DNA from: AL-N1 sp039178835
GTDB taxonomy: Bacteria > Chloroflexota > Chloroflexia > Chloroflexales > Roseiflexaceae
Direction of reading: 5' to 3'
NCBI GenBank assembly: GCA_039178835.1
Contig: JBCDFA010000308.1
Location: forward strand, 1 to 9,554
DNA length: 9,554 bases
Below are positions 1-6,769 of this stretch, one piece after another; positions within the stretch are counted from its first letter, which is position 1; each line of letters opens with the position of its first letter. The notes below the pieces were generated by a model. It worked only from the letters and a program-made list of their open reading frames with translations. It had not been told where the DNA came from and searched no databases. The translations under genes and the position numbers were made by a program.

Positions 1-52
1 CTTGTTGTGGCTTGGTTGTGCTACGTTTGTGTAAGTGGTTGTATTGAGGGGG

Positions 53-81
53 ATTGGTGCGCGGAACCCCCACGCACCAAT
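53..81 (-). terminator. GC-rich hairpin downstream of the DJ-1/PfpI gene
   Basis: A perfect 9-bp inverted repeat (ATTGGTGCG at 53-61, CGCACCAAT at 73-81) encloses an 11-base loop. It begins 12 bases past the TAA stop of the minus-strand DJ-1/PfpI gene, which is where an intrinsic terminator would sit. No T-run follows on either strand, so it is not a canonical Rho-independent terminator. It may be a Rho-dependent or 3'-stabilising stem. The repeat is seen directly; the role is inferred. The first 52 bases of the window hold nothing else I can identify. Confidence 0.4.
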
Positions 82-93
82 GAGTCGCAGTGG

Positions 94-675
94 TTATGGC
101 TCAATCCGTGTTCCCAGCAATTTTAGAAACTCTGCCGTGAATGCTGCATTGGCAGGCCACGCAGGACCACTGACGAGATTGCCTTCTACGTGCACGCCAT
201 CAGGTGGCAGATCGACATAGGTTCCTCCAGCACGTGTTACATCCGGGCCACACGCTGGGTAGGCTGAACAGCTACGCCCTTCAAGAATGCCCGCCGCAAC
301 GAGTACCTGCGCGCCATGGCAGATCGCAGCTACAGGTTTGTTGTGCTCGAAGAAATGGCGGGTGATCTGGAGGACTCGCTCATTCAGGCGGATGTACTCA
401 GGGGCGCGCCCACCAGGAATCACGAGGCCGTCGTAATCTTCAGCGCGGATTTCGTCAAAATTGGCATTGAGGACAAAGTTGTGCCCCGGCTTTTCGCTGT
501 AGGTCTGGTCGCCCTCGAAGTCGTGAACGGCTGTACGCACACTATCGCCTGCGGTCTTGTCTGGGCAGACAGCATGCACGTTGTGCCCAATCATCTGGAT
601 CGCCTGGAATGGCACCATGACCTCATAATCCTCAACATAGTCACCAACGAGAAAGAGTACGTTTTTGACGCCCAT
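94..675 (-). CDS. DJ-1/PfpI family protein (YhbO-like)
   Basis: A 193-residue, full-length member of the DJ-1/PfpI class I glutamine-amidotransferase-like family; these are cytosolic proteins described as stress chaperones, deglycases or peptidases depending on the member. The N-terminus (NVLFLVGDYVEDYEV) gives the first beta strand and the conserved acidic residue of the F/VED motif (Glu15). LVIPGGRAPEYIRLNE at about 84-99 and AAICHGAQVL at 116-125 give the nucleophile elbow with Cys119 followed by His120, as in PfpI. The insert around HDFEGDQTYSEKPGHNF (51-67) is typical of the longer bacterial subfamily. Start: ATG at 675, preceded by GAGGT at 682-686 with 6-base spacing. It is monocistronic and divergent from the lipoprotein gene. 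Family membership is firm; the exact activity (protease, deglycase or chaperone) is not resolved by sequence. Confidence 0.93.
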   Translation of the reverse strand: MGVKNVLFLVGDYVEDYEVMVPFQAIQMIGHNVHAVCPDKTAGDSVRTAVHDFEGDQTYSEKPGHNFVLNANFDEIRAEDYDGLVIPGGRAPEYIRLNERVLQITRHFFEHNKPVAAICHGAQVLVAAGILEGRSCSAYPACGPDVTRAGGTYVDLPPDGVHVEGNLVSGPAWPANAAFTAEFLKLLGTRIEP

Positions 676-733
676 GGAAGAACCTCATTGTTTTGCACAT
701 CACCGTGGTAGATTTGGTACTACGAAGAGTGTG

Positions 734-756
734 GTAACACCCTGTAACACATGTTA
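734..756. promoter_or_regulatory. Repeated heptamer / palindrome upstream of the DJ-1 gene, possible operator
   Basis: GTAACAC occurs at 734-740 and again at 744-750, exactly 10 bp (about one helical turn) apart. The second copy also forms TAACA-CA-TGTTA (745-756), a 12-bp palindrome with 2-base spacer. The cluster lies about 60-80 bases upstream of the DJ-1 start codon in the divergent intergenic region. No clear -10/-35 pair was found for the DJ-1 gene. The repeats are seen; a regulator-binding role is only suggested by spacing and position. Confidence 0.25.
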
Positions 757-909
757 AAAGGCTGGCTGAATAGGAAGCATTGGAGTAATGGGTTGATTTC
801 ACTATTGATGGTACCGAGTTTGCAGATCGGAGTCAAGCGAGAGGTCTCACTTGCGAGGTTTTAGAGCAGTGTTATGTGAGCAGAAAATGAAGAAAAGATG
901 ATATATTCC

Positions 910-918
910 TGGTATAAT
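910..918 (+). promoter_or_regulatory. Extended -10 promoter of the lipoprotein gene
   Basis: TGGTATAAT at 910-918 matches the extended -10 consensus TGnTATAAT exactly. No good -35 hexamer lies 16-18 bp upstream (AAGAAA at 890-895), which is tolerated when the TGn element is present. Transcription would start near 925, giving either a roughly 10-base leader to the ATG at 935 or a roughly 100-base leader to the ATG at 1025. Confidence 0.6.
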
Positions 919-1024
919 TGTCAGTGAGAGGCAAATGCAATCCACTCCGCATCTTACATGTTCCATGTTTTCCTCAATGAAGAAGAGACGAAGCTATTGC
1001 TCTATTGACCCTTTGAAAGTTCGG

Positions 1025-1840
1025 ATGTATATGTTATCTAGATATGTTTTTTTCATGTTGCTGCTCTGTGTGCTTTTGCTTGGTTGTCGCGAGGCGGAGT
1101 CAGCGAGAGAGCCGCTACCGCTCAATGTACTTCCCAACAATAGTGCGTATGCCAGCTATATCAATGAAGATATTGGGAGTGGTTTTAGTATGAACTTAAG
1201 GTTTTATCATGATGTAGCAGATACCTACAATATTACTGACATTACCTTACTACCAGTAACAGATATCGTGACGCTTGATGATTTTAACGTGACCGATCTC
1301 GGCGTCGTCAATGGTGTGAGTCTGCAAGGATTGGGTGTTAGTATGATAGCAGAGAGTCCTGGCACACATACCTTTACCGATATCGAGATGACAGCGAATG
1401 GAGCGACGGTTACACTACCTCTGGGTAAGCTGCGAACGACTGTTGCGACGGAAAAACGTGCTGAATTTTTGTCTATTTCAAGGCAAGTGGGTGGTTCCTT
1501 TCGTGAGTCACATCCGCTTGATTTTACAGTTGAAAATGATAGTGATAAATCCGCAGTTGTAAAAGATGTTCTAGTAGAACATCCCCATATCTATTTTGAT
1601 GCACAAGACATCATTATCAATCCACTCTGGGATGTTGAACCACTGCCAATAGAAGGTCTTACCATTCATCCTGGTGAAAGTGTCAACTTACAATTGGATT
1701 GGGAGGTAGGGATGCCTGGTGAGGGCCCCATCAATATGGAAGCCCGACCACTGCTGGTGGTGGAAGAGGAAGGTGAGTTACGGTTTCTAGAGTTCATCAA
1801 TACGATTTTTCGTCGTGATCCGGCGGCTCCTGAGACGTGA
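1025..1840 (+). CDS. Unrecognised lipoprotein
   Basis: I do not recognise the family. From the ATG at 1025 the protein has 271 residues. It starts with a signal peptide (MYMLSRYVFFMLLLCVLLLGC) whose lipobox LLLGC places the lipidated cysteine at residue 21, so it should be anchored on the outer face of the membrane. The mature part has many beta-prone stretches (ITLLPVTDIVTLDDFNV, VKDVLVEHPHIYFDAQDIII, GESVNLQLDWEV) and no obvious catalytic motif, consistent with one or two beta-sandwich domains. The frame stays open upstream to an ATG at 935 with GAGAGG only 3 bases away, too close for good initiation, and that start would put 50 residues before the cysteine. I therefore prefer 1025 (weak GAAAG, 5-base spacing); 977 (MKKRR) is also possible. 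Codons are visibly more AT-rich than in the neighbouring operon, which may indicate separate acquisition. It converges on the MFS gene with 48 bases between stops and no clear terminator. Confidence 0.75.
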   Translation: MYMLSRYVFFMLLLCVLLLGCREAESAREPLPLNVLPNNSAYASYINEDIGSGFSMNLRFYHDVADTYNITDITLLPVTDIVTLDDFNVTDLGVVNGVSLQGLGVSMIAESPGTHTFTDIEMTANGATVTLPLGKLRTTVATEKRAEFLSISRQVGGSFRESHPLDFTVENDSDKSAVVKDVLVEHPHIYFDAQDIIINPLWDVEPLPIEGLTIHPGESVNLQLDWEVGMPGEGPINMEARPLLVVEEEGELRFLEFINTIFRRDPAAPET

Positions 1841-1888
1841 GTAGGGAAAGAGTAGCAATACAGTAAGGGCCATAATCTATACAGAGAG

Positions 1889-3121
1889 CTAATCACTCCG
1901 CGCATTCCGCAGCGACCGACTCGCTGCTGCCAGTGCGGTGGTGATGAGGAGCACTCCGCCAGCACACAGGAAGAGTGTCGTAAGCCCTAATTCGGCGAGC
2001 ACACCTGTGAGTGCATACGAAACTGGTTCGAGCCCAAGCGCTGCCACGGCTGTAATGCCCATCACGCGGCCCTGCATCGAGGGGCCCGCCTGCACTTGCA
2101 ACCATGTTGTGGCATACACTTCCATCCACCCGTTGGCAAAACCCATCGTGACAACCACCAGCAGTACAAGGAGCAAGGTTGGTGCAAATCCAAAAGCAAT
2201 AAGACTAAGCCCCATCATGGCGCTGGCTGCCAGAAGAATCCAGCCGACCCGTCGTATCGTGATGGTTCCTGCGGCTATGGCTCCGATCAAGCCGCCCGCA
2301 CCCCATGCCGAAACCATCCAGCCAAAGGCATCAGCGCCGCCAAAACGGGTATTGGCCAGGATGCCGCCACCTACCAGAATGGGGCCGACTAATAGCAGAT
2401 TGATTGCAGCAATGAGACCAATCACGACGCGGAGCGCCTTGTTGTTCCAGGTATACACAAAACCTTCCCGTATGTCATTGAGTGCTTCCTGCACTCCGAA
2501 AGTAGTAACGGTTGTTGGTATATACTGATAGCGAATCTGACTGATCCCGACAATGGCAAGGAGTGATGCGATTACACTTCCCACAAATGCTGCACCAATA
2601 CTAAATTGTGCAATAACCAATCCGGCTAGTCCTGGCCCCAGAAACGTCGTCACTTGAGTAACCAAGCCGATAAGTGCATTGGCCGCATTCAGTTGCGTTT
2701 TCTGTACGAGCTTTGGAACGAGCGCATCGGCAGCGGGAAAGGCAATGGCATCGACCAGCCCGAGCGCTACTGCAAATACATATAAATGCCATGTTTGTAC
2801 GGAATCCGTCAGAATGAGGGCCGCAAAGAGGGCATTGATGCCCGCACTGGCCACGCTGGAAATGAACAGGACTATCTTGGGGGAAAAACGGTCGGCCAGC
2901 GCCCCACCAAAAATCATAAACAGTGCGCGTGGAACCGCAGCCACAGCCAGCACCGAGCCAAGCGCAACGCCCGATCCGGTGAGTTGGAGCGCGAGCCACG
3001 GCAAGGCGATCAGGTAGAACTGATCGCCCAGTGATGAAGCTGTGTGTCCGATGGTTAGCCAGCGGAATGATGGGATTTTGATTGTGTGTAATGGGTTCGC
3101 TGCACGAACGGTACGGTCCAT
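1889..3121 (-). CDS. MFS exporter, last gene of the TetR-DUF418 operon
   Basis: A 410-residue Major Facilitator Superfamily transporter of the proton-driven, EntS/MFS_3-like drug and siderophore exporter type, in the cytoplasmic membrane. The hydrophobic profile fits about 12 helices. The opening FRWLTIGHTASSLGDQFYLIALPWL (19-43) is characteristic of this group, and GGALADRFSPKIV at 72-84 is motif A of the loop between helices 2 and 3. A second half begins after a polar central loop (about 200-220). Its ATG directly abuts the TAG stop of the DUF418 gene before it (TAGATG), with GAGG 5 bases ahead inside that gene, so translation is probably coupled. Full length with no lesion seen. The substrate is unknown; placement in a TetR-controlled operon suggests efflux of a compound the repressor senses, which is inference. 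Confidence 0.9.
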   Translation of the reverse strand: MDRTVRAANPLHTIKIPSFRWLTIGHTASSLGDQFYLIALPWLALQLTGSGVALGSVLAVAAVPRALFMIFGGALADRFSPKIVLFISSVASAGINALFAALILTDSVQTWHLYVFAVALGLVDAIAFPAADALVPKLVQKTQLNAANALIGLVTQVTTFLGPGLAGLVIAQFSIGAAFVGSVIASLLAIVGISQIRYQYIPTTVTTFGVQEALNDIREGFVYTWNNKALRVVIGLIAAINLLLVGPILVGGGILANTRFGGADAFGWMVSAWGAGGLIGAIAAGTITIRRVGWILLAASAMMGLSLIAFGFAPTLLLVLLVVVTMGFANGWMEVYATTWLQVQAGPSMQGRVMGITAVAALGLEPVSYALTGVLAELGLTTLFLCAGGVLLITTALAAASRSLRNARSD

Positions 3122-4351
3122 CTATGCCTCTATTTTTTTCGTCTGCAAGGGTGGCCATTGCAGGTAGGTCCATGATCGCAGGACCCACTCAGCCGGACCG
3201 TAGCGGAAGTGGCGCATCCACCAGTTACTAAGCCAGACCTGTACCGCGAATAGCGCAACCACAATCAAAAAACATCCAAAAGGCCCCACTGAGCCATACC
3301 AGCCGAGCCCCCAGCCGTTGAAGAGGAAACTACAAACGATGGCTTGGCTAAGATAGTTGGTGAGCGACATACGTCCGGCAGCGCGGAGTGGGTTTAACCA
3401 CGAACCAAAACGCGGGTGTTGCACGATCCACACGATGCCAAAAACATACGAAAAGGTGAGAGCTGGTGCAGCGATTGTTTCAAGGGCCATCAATGTAGCG
3501 GCAGGCAGGAAAGCCTCCTGGCTATTGAGCAGCGATGCGTAAGCGCCGTTCCCAATGATGCCTAGTGCCAAAGCCCAGGGTAGCCAGCGGCGCATGGTGG
3601 GAAGGTACTGTGCGAGATCTTTGAAAAAGCCGATTTTGCCAGCTGCCAACCCGAGGGCAAACATTGCTAATGCGGTAGGCCACTGAGCTAAGACAGCAAA
3701 GACATAGAACATACCCAGATCCTGAATTCGTTGTCCAGTTGCTTGAGCAAATGTGCCCAGATAGTTTTGACGTGCCTGTTCAGCCAGTTGCATGGTTTGG
3801 TTCATGGCTTCGGGTGATGACATAATGCCGATGCCTGCTGTGAAGACTATCCGTCCTAACACGGCTGCACCCATGAGGGTAAAGGCCATCCACACAAGGC
3901 GGCGTGGTTCCCAGTTGCGGACGAACCATAATACAATACCTAATAAGACATAGGTCACAAGAATATCGCCGACGAAAAAGAACACTGCGTGGAGTATCCC
4001 AAAGAACAAGAGGCCGAGTAGTCGTCGTCCATATCGTGGGCCAAGTGGCTCGCCTCGCGTAGCAGCACTGACAAGCTGGATGGCCAGACCATAGCCAAAG
4101 AGGAAAGAGAATAGAACATAGAATTTCGACTCAAACCCAAAGGTGATCAGCCAGGCGACAAAGCGGTCGGCAAAGTTATATGTTGCCGATGTACCACCAA
4201 ATTCATAGATGGGGCTGGCAAAGAACGTGATGTTGACCATAAGAATGCCAAACAGTGCAAAGCCCCGGAGAATGTCAATGACATCCAATCGTTTTTTCGT
4301 CCCTGGTGCGGTCTTTTCGGTTACAGTAGCAGTTGGATATGTAGTTGCCAT
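3122..4351 (-). CDS. DUF418 family membrane protein, copy B
   Basis: A multi-pass membrane protein of the DUF418 (YeiB-like) family, about 409 residues from the ATG at 4351. It opens with a short polar tail and then RLDVIDILRGFALFGILMVN, the N-terminal signature shared with acyltransferase-3/DUF1624-type membrane proteins. The C-terminal DUF418 hallmark is present: NPLRAAGRMSLTNYL, FNGWGLGWYGSVG and GPAEWVLRSWTYLQWPP. About 9-10 hydrophobic segments are visible. A GTG at 4357 is also in frame, but GAGAGGA at 4361-4367 lies only 3 bases from it and 9 bases from the ATG, so the ATG is the better start. It is clearly a paralogue of the next gene upstream (4443-5651), nearly colinear, both ending in IEA. 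An 85-base gap separates the two. Biochemical function of DUF418 proteins is not established; an envelope or acyl-transfer role is inference from the superfamily resemblance. Confidence 0.88.
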   Translation of the reverse strand: MATTYPTATVTEKTAPGTKKRLDVIDILRGFALFGILMVNITFFASPIYEFGGTSATYNFADRFVAWLITFGFESKFYVLFSFLFGYGLAIQLVSAATRGEPLGPRYGRRLLGLLFFGILHAVFFFVGDILVTYVLLGIVLWFVRNWEPRRLVWMAFTLMGAAVLGRIVFTAGIGIMSSPEAMNQTMQLAEQARQNYLGTFAQATGQRIQDLGMFYVFAVLAQWPTALAMFALGLAAGKIGFFKDLAQYLPTMRRWLPWALALGIIGNGAYASLLNSQEAFLPAATLMALETIAAPALTFSYVFGIVWIVQHPRFGSWLNPLRAAGRMSLTNYLSQAIVCSFLFNGWGLGWYGSVGPFGCFLIVVALFAVQVWLSNWWMRHFRYGPAEWVLRSWTYLQWPPLQTKKIEA

Positions 4352-4442
4352 AGTCACGAATCCTCTCGTGTTGTTGGTGAGTCAAGAAAACAAGTTTAGA
4401 GTTTCAGTATGGGCGATGGACTTGCTGTGCGAGTCTATACCC

Positions 4443-5651
4443 CTATGCTTCTATTCTGCGGTTACGGAACGGCTGCCATTGCAGATAGGTCCAGGATCGA
4501 AGGAGCCACTCATCCGGCCCACAGCTGAAATGTTGGAGCCACCAGTTGCTGAGCCAGACCTGACCGATAAAGATAATCACTACCAGTACGACGTATCCTG
4601 ACGGATTGACCGAACCATACCAGCCCAGACCCCAGCCGTTGAAGAGAAAGCTACAAATAATGGCCTGGCCAAGGTAGTTGGTGAGCGACATACGCCCGGC
4701 GGCACGGAGTGGGTTCAGCCACGAACCAGTCTGTGACCGTTGTACGATCCAGATGATGACAAAGACATAACAGAATGTGAGAGCTGGGGCAGCAAAAGCC
4801 TCGATAGATACAAGGATGATAGAATACACAAGTGCCTGTTCAGTGCTGTATAACAGCCAGTAGGCACCATTACCGATAATTGCCAGTGCAAAGACCCAGG
4901 GTAGCCAGCGACGCATGGTGGGAAGATGCTGATCCAGGTTTTTGAAAAAGTTGATTTTGCCAGCGGCCAGGCCAAGCGCGAACATTGCAAAGGCAGTAGG
5001 CCAGTTGAGCAATGGCGTGACTATATACATCAGAACCAGATCCTGAAGACGTTGGTAAACCCCCTGTCCAAATGAGCCAAGATAGTTACGTCGCGCTTCT
5101 TCTGCCAGGAGCAGTACCCCACTGGCATCACCAGCAAATGCCATGGAATGATCTGCTATAGCCAGCAGGATGCGTCCCACCACTGCCACGCCCATCATTG
5201 CGAGCGCAACCCACACAAGTCGGCGTGGTGCCCATCCACGTATGAGCCATAGGAAAATACCTAGTATGACATACGAAACGAGAATGTCTCCAAAGAAGAA
5301 AAAGATTGCGTGCAATGCTCCCAAAACGAGGAGTCCGATCAACCGCCGGGTATAGCGTGCCCCAACCGAGTCATTCTGTGGTGTGGTCCGGGTGAGTTGT
5401 ATTGCCAGGCCATAGCCGAAGAGAAAGGAGAAGAGGACATAGAATTTGGTCTCAAAGCCAAAGCTTATGAGCCAAGTGATAAAGCTATCAACAGCGGTAT
5501 GTGTCGGCATCGTGATACCATACTCATAAATAGGTCTGGCAAAAACGGTCATATTGACCATGAAAATGCCAAAGAGGGCAAAGCCGCGCAGAACATCTAT
5601 CACATTTACCCGTGTTTCGGAATGTTGTAATGTCTCTGAGGGAGTTGTCAC
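4443..5651 (-). CDS. DUF418 family membrane protein, copy A
   Basis: A 402-residue polytopic membrane protein of the DUF418 (YeiB-like) family. RVNVIDVLRGFALFGIFMVNM (14-34) is the N-terminal signature; TKFYVLFSFLFGYGLAIQL, PRRLVWVALAMMG and LPTMRRWLPW are shared almost word for word with the paralogue downstream. The C-terminal DUF418 block (NPLRAAGRMSLTNYLGQ, then GPDEWLLRSWTYLQWQP) is complete. It starts with GTG at 5651, one base after the TAA of the TetR gene. A strong Shine-Dalgarno, AGGAGAGGA (5660-5668, 8-base spacing), lies within the end of the TetR gene. The two copies look like an old tandem duplication: they diverge most in the loops (the segment after VGRI, and the stretch following the N-terminal helix) while transmembrane cores are kept, which would suit divergence in substrate or assembly as a hetero-oligomer (inference). 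Confidence 0.88.
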   Translation of the reverse strand: MTTPSETLQHSETRVNVIDVLRGFALFGIFMVNMTVFARPIYEYGITMPTHTAVDSFITWLISFGFETKFYVLFSFLFGYGLAIQLTRTTPQNDSVGARYTRRLIGLLVLGALHAIFFFFGDILVSYVILGIFLWLIRGWAPRRLVWVALAMMGVAVVGRILLAIADHSMAFAGDASGVLLLAEEARRNYLGSFGQGVYQRLQDLVLMYIVTPLLNWPTAFAMFALGLAAGKINFFKNLDQHLPTMRRWLPWVFALAIIGNGAYWLLYSTEQALVYSIILVSIEAFAAPALTFCYVFVIIWIVQRSQTGSWLNPLRAAGRMSLTNYLGQAIICSFLFNGWGLGWYGSVNPSGYVVLVVIIFIGQVWLSNWWLQHFSCGPDEWLLRSWTYLQWQPFRNRRIEA

Positions 5652-5652
5652 G

Positions 5653-6267
5653 TTAAGTTTCCTCTCCTGTTGTTGGTTTTAAGCGAAGGAAACGGGTATA
5701 AAGTGTTTTGAACGTCTTTTTCAGGGTTGGATAATCAAGGTCTTCGTATTCACTGGCGAGGGAAAATCGCATTATTGAACCTTGGTCCAGAGCAATTAAT
5801 AACTCGGCGGTTTCTATCGGTGCGAGTGAGGGATCAGCTTGGCCTTTATGTTGTGCCTGTACAATAAGTTGAGCTAAATCTCTCACAGTCTGTGCATCAT
5901 CGCGTTGCACCACATCGGCGATGCGGGGGTTCCGTAAAGCTTCAGCACTAACTTCAACAAATAATATGGCTTCAATCTGTGAGTCATTATCATCACTTTC
6001 TATGGCGAAAAAAACTTCGATAGCTTTAGTGAAATCTGTCTGTTGGCGTGCTCGATCAAGTCTGGCACGCTGATCGTCCTCATAGGCTTTTACGAGTGCG
6101 ATGATGAGGTCTTCTTTACCAGCAAAATGGCGATAGATGAGGCCCGCGCTGATGCCTGCCTCACGAGCAATATCGTCCATCGTTGTTTGGTGGAACCCTT
6201 TCCGTGCAAAGCATTCTGCCGCAGCGCGGAGAATCTGTCGTTGGCGGTCAGCAGCTTTCAGATTCAT
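5653..6267 (-). CDS. TetR/AcrR family repressor of the DUF418-MFS operon
   Basis: A 204-residue one-component repressor. The N-terminal DNA-binding domain is complete: RQILRAAAECFARKGFHQTTMDDIAREAGISAGLIYRHFAGKEDL spans about residues 10-54, with the helix-turn-helix at about 28-47. The C-terminal part (about 60-200) is an all-helical ligand and dimerisation domain with no recognisable specificity. Start: ATG at 6267 with GAGGGG at 6276-6281, 8-base spacing. It is the first gene of the operon, and two identical palindromes lie in its promoter region, so autorepression plus control of the downstream membrane proteins and exporter is very likely. The ligand is unknown; by analogy with TetR-transporter operons it may be something the MFS protein exports. 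Confidence 0.92.
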   Translation of the reverse strand: MNLKAADRQRQILRAAAECFARKGFHQTTMDDIAREAGISAGLIYRHFAGKEDLIIALVKAYEDDQRARLDRARQQTDFTKAIEVFFAIESDDNDSQIEAILFVEVSAEALRNPRIADVVQRDDAQTVRDLAQLIVQAQHKGQADPSLAPIETAELLIALDQGSIMRFSLASEYEDLDYPTLKKTFKTLYTRFLRLKPTTGEET

Positions 6268-6284
6268 GGTTCTATCCCCTCATG

Positions 6285-6302
6285 TAAATGAGCGTTCATT
6301 TA
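6285..6302. promoter_or_regulatory. TetR operator, proximal copy
   Basis: TAAATGAGCGTTCATTTA is an 18-bp palindrome with 8 of 9 base pairs matching (only G6292/T6295 mismatched). It lies at about +4 to +21 relative to the predicted start near 6305 and ends just before the Shine-Dalgarno of the TetR gene. An identical copy occurs 31 bp away. AATGA-N-TCATT palindromes of this size are common targets of TetR-family proteins. Binding by the adjacent TetR is inferred from position and symmetry. Confidence 0.8.
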
Positions 6303-6311
6303 TCTGTGGTC

Positions 6312-6340
6312 ATTGTAAATGAGCGTTCATTTAATGTCAA
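6312..6340 (-). promoter_or_regulatory. Sigma70-type promoter of the TetR-DUF418-DUF418-MFS operon
   Basis: Read on the minus strand, TTGACA (6335-6340) is followed by a 17-base spacer and TACAAT (6312-6317). This is a perfect -35, optimal spacing and a 5-of-6 match at -10. The predicted start is near 6305, giving a leader of about 38 bases to the ATG at 6267. The distal operator occupies nearly the entire spacer, so repressor binding should block RNA polymerase. Confidence 0.85.
6316..6333. promoter_or_regulatory. TetR operator, distal copy inside the promoter spacer
   Basis: A second, identical TAAATGAGCGTTCATTTA palindrome. The direct repeat in fact spans 20 bases (6283-6302 and 6314-6333, both starting TG). 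Centre-to-centre distance from the proximal copy is 31 bp, close to three helical turns, so two dimers would bind the same DNA face. This copy fills the -35/-10 spacer and touches the edge of the -10. Confidence 0.82.
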
Positions 6341-6384
6341 GAGGCAAAATGGTAGGGGTTATAGGGTTTGGGATTACGGATGTC

Positions 6385-6403
6385 GCCAGAGCCGGTCGAA
6401 GGC
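6385..6403. repeat. Interspersed repeat motif, copy 1
   Basis: GCCAGAGCCGGTCGAAGGC matches GCCAGAGCCGTTCAAAGGC at 6565-6583 in 17 of 19 bases. An inverted, more diverged relative, GCCTTCGACATGCTCAG, lies at 6514-6530. From memory, CCTTCGAC-containing intergenic repeats occur in some Chloroflexota genomes, but I cannot check this here. Confidence 0.5.
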
Positions 6404-6513
6404 AGAGCGGGGAGCGGCAGAGCGGAGAACAGATCTCTGATTTGTACGTGTCTGAGTACCACGCGGTGGCATCAACGTGTTGGTTTTGTGGGTGCGGCGC
6501 TTCACATCCGGTC

Positions 6514-6530
6514 GCCTTCGACATGCTCAG
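6514..6530. repeat. Interspersed repeat motif, inverted copy
   Basis: GCCTTCGACATGCTCAG is the reverse-complement orientation of the motif at 6385-6403 (GCCTTCGAC is identical; the rest is partly matched). It shows that the element occurs in both directions within 200 bases, as dispersed palindromic repeats do. Confidence 0.4.
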
Positions 6531-6564
6531 TCAGCCAGTGTCGGCCCATTTGCAACCCCGCGGT

Positions 6565-6583
6565 GCCAGAGCCGTTCAAAGGC
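6565..6583. repeat. Interspersed repeat motif, copy 2
   Basis: GCCAGAGCCGTTCAAAGGC is a direct copy of the motif at 6385-6403 with two substitutions, 180 bases away. Confidence 0.5.
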
Positions 6584-6746
6584 GGCAGCGTTGCACCCGC
6601 CAACCACCCGCGTGTGATGCCCGTCGTTTCATGTGGTATGGAGCATTGTGATAGGTGTGCTATTTGACCATCCCACTTGTCGCGCCGCGAGGCATGCACC
6701 CCAACCATGGCATCAATCTCCAGCATCATTTGTAGGGTCCAGGGGT

Positions 6747-6769
6747 GCCACGCCCTGGCCAGGGGTGGC
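6747..6769. repeat. Strong GC-rich inverted repeat
   Basis: GCCAC-(G)-CCCTGG faces CCAGGG-GTGGC: 11 base pairs with a single bulged G at 6752, centred on the perfect 12-bp palindrome CCCTGGCCAGGG (6753-6764). A second CCAGGGGTG lies just to the left, at 6739-6747, and GGTGG-T-CCACC just to the right, so several alternative stems can form. No T-run follows, so it is not an obvious terminator. A palindromic repeat unit is the simplest reading. Confidence 0.5.

Noticed and set aside
316..711. 131-codon plus-strand frame opposite the DJ-1 gene
   Set aside because: It is antisense to a complete, well-conserved gene; its apparent coding quality comes from the codon structure of the opposite strand.
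1841..1888. Possible bidirectional terminator between the lipoprotein and MFS genes
   Set aside because: No stable inverted repeat or T-tract could be found in these 48 bases.
1938..2528. 196-codon plus-strand frame opposite the MFS gene
   Set aside because: It is an antisense shadow of an intact transporter, rich in Pro/Thr/Ala as expected from the complement of membrane-protein codons.
6319..6651. 110-codon open frame on the plus strand
   Set aside because: It begins inside the operator/promoter of the TetR operon, reads through the repeat motifs, and has no Shine-Dalgarno or recognisable protein features.
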